From JAQBDA01 sp032124675 (GTDB taxonomy: Bacteria; Chloroflexota; Anaerolineae; Anaerolineales; UBA4823), in the NCBI GenBank assembly GCA_032124675.1, contig JAQBDA010000301.1, forward strand, positions 1 to 10,957: 10,957 bases of DNA, in the 5' to 3' direction. Below, one piece after another: positions 5,718 through 10,957 of this stretch. Under the pieces are notes generated by a model. It made no database searches. It worked only from the letters and a program-made list of their open reading frames with translations, and had not been told where the DNA came from. How positions within the stretch are numbered: position 1 is the first letter of the stretch; each line of letters opens with the position of its first letter. The translations under genes were made by a program, and so were the position numbers.

Positions 5718-7688
5718 TCACGGCAGGAGCAGCCCGCGCAGCAGCGCCGGCAGATAGGACAAATTGCGGCAGGGGGCGATGCAAACCAGCCCACCGAAGG
5801 CAGGCATGGAGATCGTACCACCCGCCGGGGTCTCGAAGACCTGGATGATTACGCCCAGGGGTGCAGCCGCTCCCTCCGGGCCGACCGCCAGGAAGCCCAG
5901 CTCCGCCAGCGTGGGGTTACCGCTGACGCCGTTGACCGAGCCAAGGCCGAACCTCAGGATGTCGGGGTTGACCCCGTCCTGCTCGAAGGCCGGGTCGCAG
6001 CTCTGGCTGTCGAAAATGCCTTGCGGGTCCGGCTGGCAGGAGACCGCTTGCAGAAGCGCCGGGTCGTACTGCACATCGATGCTGGCGACGCCCAGCCCGG
6101 GAGGCTGCAGGTGGCTTAACCCGACCGGGATGCTGATCATGGTGCTGGGTGGGGCGATGCCGCTGCCAATCCAGACGAACGGCGCCGGGGTGGGTGTGGG
6201 GGCTGGTGTAGCGGTGGGTGTCGGCACCGGGGTTGGGTCCGGGTAGTCCAGGCTCAGGAAGAGCAAGGCGCTGAAAGCCACCGTACGTGAATAGCTCTCA
6301 TCGCCGGTGACATCGGTCAGCTTGACCTGCGCGCCGCTGCCCTTGGAGAAATCGTAGGTGCCCAGGTCGAGCCACATGTTAGCCAGCGGTCCCTGGTTCC
6401 GGCTGACCGTCTTCGTCCCGCCGGCGTGCTGGATGGTGTAGCTGGCGTCCCCGGTGTCGCGCGGGATTTCCTTCGAGGGGCACAGCCAGTCGATCGGTGG
6501 GTGGTCGGGCACGAATGCCAGCACCTTATACGCTCCGGAGGACGGGAAATTGGGCTTCCATACCGCCCAATTGGTGGAGAGGGCGGTGCTGGTCACATTC
6601 AGGGTCAGGTAGGCATGCTCGTCGTAGCCGCTGATGCGGTGCCAGGCGGTCACGCACATATCCCCGCTGTAGGGCGGGGTCAGCGTGGAGGGCGATTTGA
6701 GCAGCACATACTTCGACTGGATATCGTCCCAGCCCTCCGTCCACAGGAATGCCACCTCGATCCAGTCGTTGACGCCCGGGTTCAAGCCGATGTCGATGCT
6801 CACATCCCGGTTGAGGTCGATGCCGAAGGGGGCGGTCACCGTGCGCCCGAACTGGTCCTTGCCGTTGTTGTAGTTATCGAAGTAAGCCGCCTGGGCTTCC
6901 GGCATCCCAACCGGCAGGTCGGGGAACAAGCGGCGCGGCTGCGGGTCGTCCACTCCCGACCAGTAGTTATCGTCCACGTTCCACGGGCCGGAGTCACCCA
7001 CCTTTGCCGTGGTGGTATTCTTATAACTCAGGCGCACCGAGTAGTTCTCCCCGCTGGCGTAGCCGCTGTCATCGCACAGGTGGTTGCCACCGTTGGCGAT
7101 CTTCAGACAGCCGTCCGGCAGGGCGACGATGTAAGATGCAGCGTCGAAGCGCGTGGCATAGATCGAGTAGCTGCGCGCCCCGGCGTTCCGTTCTGGCGAA
7201 GCTGTGCCGTGCAAATCCTGTTCCTCCGGCCAGCGCAGTTCAATCCAGTCCACCAGGCGGACGTAGGTGGCCGTGTCCAGCTCGCTTTCGAGCTGCGCCT
7301 GGGAGGCTGCCAGGATATCCAGCACGCGCTGGTTGTAGCCGCTGGCGGCGATCTGCGCCTGCTTCTCCGGAAGGGACAGGTCTTCGTCCTGAATGATAGG
7401 CAGGCTGGAAGCCTGCAGGGTACGCAGATGATCGGCTTCCTGCTGCGCGGCGCGGTGGATGGTCACAAACTCGCCTTCGGAGAGACTTAAATCGGCGCGC
7501 ATCGTCTCCGACAGACTGGCCGTCAGGGCGAAGTAGGAGAGCACCGGCTTGGCGCCCCAAATGGGTGTGCGGCTGGAAGCCCGGGAGATATTTGCTGGAG
7601 TATTAACGATTGCCTGTGAGACGATAAATGTCACCAGCACGGCAGAGATGAGCCACTTGATGCCGCGCAGAGATTTGTAGCTGTCCAT
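5718..7688 (-). CDS. Secreted multidomain protein: DPBB-like, golvesin-like and cohesin-like domains
   Basis: This is a 656-aa exported protein. It opens with a signal peptide (basic n-region MDSYKSLRGIK, hydrophobic core to about residue 28). A mainly helical, charged segment follows (about 50-160). The region at about 170-310 contains GPWNVDDNYW, a 'LPVGMPEAQAAYFDNYNNG' stretch and a GIDL motif, reminiscent of the double-psi beta-barrel of RlpA-type proteins. Residues about 385-480 (AYKVLAFVPDH ... ASYTIQHAGG ... MWLDLGTYDF) resemble the golvesin C-terminal beta domain. A Pro/Thr linker (484-503; bases 6180-6242) leads to a cohesin-like domain (517-630; ASIDVQYDPALL ... PDILRFGLGS). A tail with SYLPALLR ends the protein. 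I chose the ATG at 7688 because the signal peptide then looks normal; an in-frame GTG at 7721 is possible. No catalytic motif was recognised. A role in surface binding or envelope structure is inferred. Confidence 0.78.
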   Translation of the reverse strand: MDSYKSLRGIKWLISAVLVTFIVSQAIVNTPANISRASSRTPIWGAKPVLSYFALTASLSETMRADLSLSEGEFVTIHRAAQQEADHLRTLQASSLPIIQDEDLSLPEKQAQIAASGYNQRVLDILAASQAQLESELDTATYVRLVDWIELRWPEEQDLHGTASPERNAGARSYSIYATRFDAASYIVALPDGCLKIANGGNHLCDDSGYASGENYSVRLSYKNTTTAKVGDSGPWNVDDNYWSGVDDPQPRRLFPDLPVGMPEAQAAYFDNYNNGKDQFGRTVTAPFGIDLNRDVSIDIGLNPGVNDWIEVAFLWTEGWDDIQSKYVLLKSPSTLTPPYSGDMCVTAWHRISGYDEHAYLTLNVTSTALSTNWAVWKPNFPSSGAYKVLAFVPDHPPIDWLCPSKEIPRDTGDASYTIQHAGGTKTVSRNQGPLANMWLDLGTYDFSKGSGAQVKLTDVTGDESYSRTVAFSALLFLSLDYPDPTPVPTPTATPAPTPTPAPFVWIGSGIAPPSTMISIPVGLSHLQPPGLGVASIDVQYDPALLQAVSCQPDPQGIFDSQSCDPAFEQDGVNPDILRFGLGSVNGVSGNPTLAELGFLAVGPEGAAAPLGVIIQVFETPAGGTISMPAFGGLVCIAPCRNLSYLPALLRGLLLP

Positions 7689-7723
7689 GGGTTGGTTATA
7701 CCATGGTTGCCTCTGGGTCACCT

Positions 7724-7737
7724 TTAAGACATCTTAA
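7724..7737. promoter_or_regulatory. Candidate operator dyad upstream of the secreted protein gene
   Basis: TTAAGA and TCTTAA form a perfect 6-bp inverted repeat around CA, ending 36 bases before the ATG at 7688 and abutting the alternative GTG at 7721. The size suits a dimeric regulator's half-sites. No regulator gene is visible nearby, so this is a weak call. Confidence 0.3.
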
Positions 7738-7801
7738 CCCCGGTCAAGGATAAGCCTTATTCCAATATCCTTTCCTTCCTGTCCAAACAGTTGTTCCCGG
7801 C

Positions 7802-8251
7802 TCATGGAAGCGGTTCAAACGCTGAGACCGAGAGATACAGCTCATCATCCATGGCGAGCTCGATGAAGTCGATGGTAATTTCGGTGGGGAAGCCGTACGT
7901 AGGGTCGTAGTTTACGCTGAGTTTGTCAGCACCTCGGACAGCCTCAGATCCCAGTTCCGAGAAGAGGCGGTCTATCGTCGCATATTTCAGGATGAATTCG
8001 CTCATCGGATCGGTTGTTGGGTAGTTATCTCCATTTACATCGCTTATCGAAACAACTTCACCATCCTGCACTTCCACAGTCATTGGCATCAGGCCACTGA
8101 CTGGACAGAAGCAGCCCACACTCAATTGGAACCGATAGTGAGTGATATTCGCATTCTCCCATTTGGTCTGGTTGCGTCTGAGTTCGGTGCTGCTGGCAAG
8201 CGAGCAAGCGGATAGGATCAGTACGAGTAACAATAAGGTTATCTTCTTCAT
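7802..8251 (-). CDS. Putative lipoprotein, DUF6174-like
   Basis: This is a 149-aa protein with a lysine-led signal peptide and a lipobox LSAC, so Cys16 should become the lipidated N-terminus on the outer face of the membrane. The mature part begins with a short helix (ELRRNQTKWENANITHYRF), then a beta-rich region with C47-F-C49-P and a 'VEVQDGEVVSISD' hairpin, and ends with 'TEITIDFIELAMDDELYLSVSAF'. The W-x(6)-HYRF plus CxCP plus V-x-DGEV layout fits the DUF6174 family, whose function is unknown. The ATG at 8251 is supported by AAGGAGA (8257-8263). It lies 113 bases upstream of the secreted protein gene on the same strand, though a common transcript is not evident. It is lower in G+C than its neighbours. 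Confidence 0.82.
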   Translation of the reverse strand: MKKITLLLLVLILSACSLASSTELRRNQTKWENANITHYRFQLSVGCFCPVSGLMPMTVEVQDGEVVSISDVNGDNYPTTDPMSEFILKYATIDRLFSELGSEAVRGADKLSVNYDPTYGFPTEITIDFIELAMDDELYLSVSAFEPLP

Positions 8252-8298
8252 TTTGTCTCCTTATACAAGATGACGATGGGGTGGCACAAATGGTTCCT

Positions 8299-8337
8299 AA
8301 TAAGATCACTCCCCAGTTAATGGGGAGTGATCTTATT
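8299..8337 (-). terminator. Perfect 16-bp stem hairpin after the HAD phosphatase gene
   Basis: AATAAGATCACTCCCC (8299-8314) is exactly repeated in reverse complement at 8322-8337 around a 7-base loop (AGTTAAT). It lies 47 bases past the HAD stop and 47 bases before the lipoprotein start. The minus-strand stem ends in CUUAUU, a short U-rich run, which fits an intrinsic terminator for the HAD/LiaF-like pair. The near-symmetry means it could also work from the other strand. Confidence 0.65.
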
Positions 8338-8384
8338 GCAATTTGAGTAAAGTATATGCCAGTAAATCGATGTGCAAAGAAGGC

Positions 8385-9095
8385 TTAGCCCCCTGCCGCT
8401 ATTTCCAGCAGCGCTTCCAGCGGCAGTTCAGATAACGACTCCAGGCGCAGGTCAGAGCCGTCCAAAGAGAGTTGGAGGGTGATCGGGTTGGGCACCACCA
8501 CAGTGAAGATGCCCGCTGCTTTTGCAGCGCGCACGCCGTTGGGCGAATCCTCGAAGACCACTGCTTCATTAGGCTCGACGCCCAAACAGTCCAGCACCTC
8601 CCGGTAGAGTGCCGGGTCCGGCTTGGAGCGCGGCACGTCGTCACGCCCCATCAGGCAGTCGAAATAATCCAGCAAGCCCAGCCGGGCGAGATGCCCGCTG
8701 ATCCAATCGCAGGACGAGCTGGATGCCATCCCGATCTTTAACCCTAGTCGCGTCCCTTCCTGCAGGTAGTCCTGCACGCCGGGCAGTGGCTGCATAGCGG
8801 CGATCAGTTCTGCTTCGCGCTGGCGCTGCTGAGACTGAAGTACGGCGCGCTCCAGTGGGTGTCCCAACAGGGCTTCGAGGTCGGCATACGGGTCATAATC
8901 GCTGTCCGTCGTACCGATACCCTGCGCCCAGCGCTCCAGGGACAGCTCATACCCGTAGGCGTGGTAGATCTCCTGGTAGGACTGGAAGACGGCAGACTCC
9001 GTGTCGATGACCAGTCCGTCGAAATCGAATATTAGCGCCTTGATCCTCAAGGCCTTGAGGATCAAACTTTTAATTTTCAAAGCCTTGCTGGTCAA
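8385..9095 (-). CDS. HAD-superfamily IA hydrolase (beta-phosphoglucomutase/phosphatase-like)
   Basis: This 236-aa cytosolic HAD hydrolase has all four motifs: I DFDGLVIDTE with the nucleophile Asp24 and acid/base Asp26; II ASSSS (124-128); III lysine in SKPDP (Lys158); and IV FEDSPNG with Glu182/Asp183. The small helical cap between motifs I and II marks subfamily IA, close to beta-phosphoglucomutases and sugar-phosphate phosphatases; the substrate is not readable. I place the start at a TTG (9095), because GGAGG (9101-9105) precedes it at 5 bases. That TTG overlaps the stop of the upstream gene as TTGA, a classic coupling arrangement. The resulting N-terminus carries about 20 extra residues, including a 10-residue tandem duplication. 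An alternative TTG at 9050 would give the usual short HAD start (RIKALIFDFDG) but has only a poorly placed AAGG. Other in-frame starts would run into the neighbouring gene. Confidence 0.9.
   Translation of the reverse strand: MTSKALKIKSLILKALRIKALIFDFDGLVIDTESAVFQSYQEIYHAYGYELSLERWAQGIGTTDSDYDPYADLEALLGHPLERAVLQSQQRQREAELIAAMQPLPGVQDYLQEGTRLGLKIGMASSSSCDWISGHLARLGLLDYFDCLMGRDDVPRSKPDPALYREVLDCLGVEPNEAVVFEDSPNGVRAAKAAGIFTVVVPNPITLQLSLDGSDLRLESLSELPLEALLEIAAGG
9040..9065. repeat. Perfect 26-bp palindrome inside the HAD gene 5' end
   Basis: TTGATCCTCAAGG (9040-9052) is followed directly by its reverse complement CCTTGAGGATCAA (9053-9065) with no spacer. It falls in the codons of the duplicated N-terminal extension and covers the alternative TTG start at 9050, so it could bind a regulator or hide that start in the mRNA. 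Confidence 0.75.
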
Positions 9096-9610
9096 ACACG
9101 CCTCCGGCGGAAAAATGGCTGCACCAGGATCCACAAGCCAAGCAAGATTAACAAAACTGGCCAGTAATTGCCCAGCAGGTTCAGCCCGCCGAGAAATGAC
9201 CCGAAGATGACGAACATCACTGCGCTGATCACGATCAGGTTGAGACCATCGCGTATCGATTTGGACCGGTTATCCCCCAGGATGCCGGCCAGTATGGCAC
9301 CCACCCCGGCGAACCCCGGGATGAGCGTCCAGGCATATGCCCAGCTTGCCCAGTTGCCGGTGGCGTTCTGGTAATACAGCAGCAGGCCGATGCCGCCCAC
9401 GATACAGGCAGGCACTGCCATTCCCGGCTCCGCGGCCAGCAGGCCGAAGATCAGCAGGATAACCCCGGCGGCGATGACGAACAACGGCCAGGAGAAGTCG
9501 ATGTCGATCAATGCATCCAGCCCGGGTACGATCTGCAGTGCCAGCAGCCACCCGCCCAGCAGCAACAGTATGATCCCGCCAATTAAACTAGTTCTACGCC
9601 TTCTGTTCAT
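9092..9610 (-). CDS. LiaI/LiaF-like multi-pass membrane protein (DUF5668-type)
   Basis: This 172-aa protein has a basic N-terminus (MNRRRRTSL), about six hydrophobic segments (8-27, 40-58, 65-80, 96-111, 121-140, 148-166) and a basic C-terminal end (FFRRRRV). The segments with 'SWPLFVIAAGVILLIFGL' and 'YWPVLLILLGLWILV' are typical of the LiaI/LiaF transmembrane family linked to envelope-stress sensing. No C-terminal LiaF toast-rack domain is present. The ATG at 9610 has AGGAG (9617-9621) at good spacing. Its stop TGA overlaps the TTG start of the HAD gene, so the two are made together. I am fairly sure of the fold; a stress role is only inferred. Confidence 0.85.
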   Translation of the reverse strand: MNRRRRTSLIGGIILLLLGGWLLALQIVPGLDALIDIDFSWPLFVIAAGVILLIFGLLAAEPGMAVPACIVGGIGLLLYYQNATGNWASWAYAWTLIPGFAGVGAILAGILGDNRSKSIRDGLNLIVISAVMFVIFGSFLGGLNLLGNYWPVLLILLGLWILVQPFFRRRRV

Positions 9611-9642
9611 ATTGTTCTCCTAGATAGATTCATCGTCGGTTT

Positions 9643-9670
9643 TCACCGGTTGATGTTTTCGGTGATCACC
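9643..9670 (-). promoter_or_regulatory. Candidate operator dyads upstream of the LiaF-like gene
   Basis: TCACCG (9643-9648) and CGGTGA (9660-9665) form an inverted pair, and GGTGATCACC (9661-9670) is itself a perfect 10-bp palindrome sharing the right half-site. They lie 33-60 bases upstream of the ATG at 9610, a good place for a repressor. No factor can be named. Confidence 0.3.
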
Positions 9671-9726
9671 CGTGCTGGTATACATAGTGCCGTGTTTAAA
9701 GAGGCCAACGACAAAATTATTCCTAA

Positions 9727-9778
9727 GCAAACCGCCGTTCGTGCTGATACATATTGTTAAAATATTTTGGCGGTTTGC
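9727..9778. repeat. 10-bp inverted repeat with a 32-base A+T-rich spacer
   Basis: GCAAACCGCC (9727-9736) and GGCGGTTTGC (9769-9778) are perfect reverse complements. The spacer contains a smaller ATATT/AATAT pair. The right arm ends 2 bases from a minus-strand TATAAT (9781-9786), so it may cover the transcription start of the LiaF-like gene. It could instead be a relic of a small mobile element; no transposase is present. Confidence 0.5.
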
Positions 9779-9780
9779 CT

Positions 9781-9786
9781 ATTATA
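9781..9786 (-). promoter_or_regulatory. Possible -10 box for the LiaF-like/HAD unit
   Basis: The minus strand reads TATAAT here. A 17-base spacing points to TAGCTA at 9804-9809, a poor -35 match. It is the best promoter candidate in this gap and would give a leader of roughly 160 bases. Confidence 0.3.
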
Positions 9787-9815
9787 GCAGTGCATTGCAG
9801 CTATAGCTAATAAAC

Positions 9816-9854
9816 ACTGCACATCCGAGCGAGACTTTAGCCCGGATATGCAGT
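9816..9854 (-). terminator. Hairpin downstream of the multiheme cytochrome gene
   Basis: On the minus strand ACTGCATATCCG pairs with CGGATGTGCAGT: 12 pairs including one G-U, with a 15-base loop. GTTTATT follows. It starts 74 bases past the cytochrome stop codon, so an intrinsic terminator is likely. Confidence 0.55.
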
Positions 9855-9928
9855 TTGTTTGACAATCTGAAATGCGAGCACACTGATGGCTACTACAACA
9901 GCTTCAAAACCCGCAAATTGAAAACAAT

Positions 9929-10957
9929 TTAAGGGGTGTAGCTCTCGCTGCTGCCGTGGGATTTGCCGTGACAGGCGAGATAACACGTCCTGGTATTTCC
10001 CACAAGCTCCCAGGCATTTTGACTGTTCCGGTTCGTACCTGTAATGGATACCCTGGATGTATCGAAATTGATCAAGTGCAGTTGTTCGCTGCCATGAGTA
10101 TCATGGCACAGATAGCATGGCGCTCGTTCTTCAGCCACATGTTTCTTGTGCAGGTTATCGCTGCCATCCCGAAACAGAGTGTTGGATCCCACGCCATCGC
10201 CTGCATAGGTCGTGTAATCATGGCATTTGAAACATATCTCCCCTGATGCCAGGCGGATATTATTGTCAACAGTGGTGTAGTTGCTGGTTTGATCCAGGAT
10301 ATGCAGGCGGGGGGAGCCGTGGGGTCCAATTCCCTGAGAAGCCGCGTTTGCATTGTTATGGCAGTCACTACAGTATGTCAGGCTGGTTTGAGACCAGCCG
10401 TTAACAAAGCTGCCAGACGGAATCGACTGGTTGCGACCCTGGGCGACCACCGGGTGGAAGCTGGCATTGTTGGGATTGAATTCGATCGCCATATCGCGAT
10501 AGTCGGGTACCTGGCGCGTGCTGCTGTTATCCAGTTTGAACAGCCCGTTCGCCACAATTGCGCTGCCATTCCAGCCATCTGGTCGATAGGCGGGCAGTGC
10601 AGCAAAGCCGGAATGGCATTTGAGGCAAACCTGATACTCGCGTTCTGCCTGCACCATCCAGGTGTAGCCGGATGGCAGGCCGATGCCAGCCCACTGTGGG
10701 TCGACTCCAGATACTGCAAACATCTCCGCCTGGAGAGCGGGAGGTGATGTGCTTCCGCGGGTCGCGTCGTGAGGCTCGTGGCAATCTTCGCACTCGACAT
10801 GGCGATTTGCACCACCAAAGCTGCCACCCATGTTCTCCCCAACATTGTGCACACCGTTCACAGTATAGACATCGTGCTTGAAGATGCTGGTCGAGGTGTT
10901 GTTATAGCTGGTGAAAGCGGGCTGTACGTTTGTGCCGCTGCCTCCAGTTGTGTGGCA
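9929..10957 (-). CDS. Multiheme c-type cytochrome, doubled-CXXCH family (5' end outside window)
   Basis: The frame is open to the right edge, and 342 residues are visible. The first two codons at the edge are Cys-His, the end of a CXXCH heme motif cut by the window. Then follow CEDCH (56-60), CLKCH (111-115), CSDCH (196-200), CFKCH (242-246), CYLCH (281-285) and CYLACH (325-330), the last a CX3CH variant. This gives at least seven heme sites. CEDCHEPHDATRG and CYLCHDTHGSEQL match the doubled-CXXCH pattern, and FNPNNASFHPVV is a motif common in such proteins. These cytochromes are exported and their hemes are attached outside the cytoplasm; a role in electron transfer at the cell surface is inferred. 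The protein ends SHGSSESYTP without a membrane anchor. An internal GTG at 10861 is not the true start, because the reading frame and a heme motif continue upstream of it. Confidence 0.9.
   Translation of the reverse strand, partial: CHTTGGSGTNVQPAFTSYNNTSTSIFKHDVYTVNGVHNVGENMGGSFGGANRHVECEDCHEPHDATRGSTSPPALQAEMFAVSGVDPQWAGIGLPSGYTWMVQAEREYQVCLKCHSGFAALPAYRPDGWNGSAIVANGLFKLDNSSTRQVPDYRDMAIEFNPNNASFHPVVAQGRNQSIPSGSFVNGWSQTSLTYCSDCHNNANAASQGIGPHGSPRLHILDQTSNYTTVDNNIRLASGEICFKCHDYTTYAGDGVGSNTLFRDGSDNLHKKHVAEERAPCYLCHDTHGSEQLHLINFDTSRVSITGTNRNSQNAWELVGNTRTCYLACHGKSHGSSESYTP

Larger units (their letters stand above)
9611..9928. other. Gene-free region between the cytochrome and LiaF-like genes
   Basis: This 318-base stretch has no supportable coding region. 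It holds, from the cytochrome end, a terminator-like hairpin, a possible -10 box, the GCAAACCGCC inverted repeat and the CACCG dyads, each listed separately. It is A+T-richer than the coding regions. Confidence 0.6.

Noticed and set aside
6426..7490. Long open frame (354 codons) on the plus strand
   Set aside because: It is antisense to the secreted multidomain protein; its low-complexity composition and lack of motifs mark it as a shadow.
10859..10861. GTG as the start of the cytochrome
   Set aside because: The frame stays open for 32 more codons to the window edge and begins with Cys-His of another heme motif, so the gene clearly continues outside.

Overview
This window most likely comes from a bacterium of the phylum Chloroflexota (Anaerolineae-like). 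This is an inference from gene content, not a database match. The pointers are: MttB-superfamily methyltransferases without pyrrolysine; a secreted protein with a Pro/Thr linker, a cohesin-like domain and a C-terminal YLP..LR tail of a kind often seen in Chloroflexota surface proteins; a doubled-CXXCH multiheme cytochrome; and 'ACCGCAAAG/ACCACAGAG' palindromic repeats. Most of the window is GC-rich. Gene starts carry clear GGAGG/AAGGA ribosome binding sites, and one start is TTG. No tRNA, rRNA, CRISPR array or complete insertion sequence was seen.

Layout. Positions 172-1433 (+ strand) hold a six-transmembrane voltage-gated-type potassium channel, then a small membrane ORF that looks like the two ends of an AI-2E family transporter joined after loss of the middle. 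From about 1595 onward every recognisable gene lies on the minus strand. Reading in the direction of transcription from 5419 down to 1595, there is a likely operon of two different MttB-superfamily methyltransferases (482 and 487 aa, 4 bases apart) followed by a 278-aa ParB-fold protein that resembles the SerK/SbnI free-serine-kinase branch. One imperfect palindromic repeat lies upstream of the operon and a related one lies between its second and third genes. No corrinoid protein or corrinoid:cofactor methyltransferase is present in the window.

Positions 5718-7688 encode a large secreted protein: a signal peptide, a helical segment, a DPBB-like region, a golvesin-like beta domain, a Pro/Thr linker and a cohesin-like domain. 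Two hairpins follow it. Next come a DUF6174-like lipoprotein (7802-8251), a HAD-IA phosphatase (8385-9095) translationally coupled to a LiaI/LiaF-like membrane protein (9092-9610), a 318-base gene-free stretch with several dyads, and the 3' part of a multiheme c-type cytochrome (9929-10957) that runs off the window edge in the middle of a CXXCH motif.

Functional picture. The methyltransferase operon suggests use of a methylated (quaternary) amine or a related methyl donor, with the substrate unknown. The secreted protein, lipoprotein and cytochrome belong to the cell surface. The most unusual element is the pairing of two divergent non-pyrrolysine MttB paralogues with a SerK/ParB-like protein and no visible corrinoid partner.
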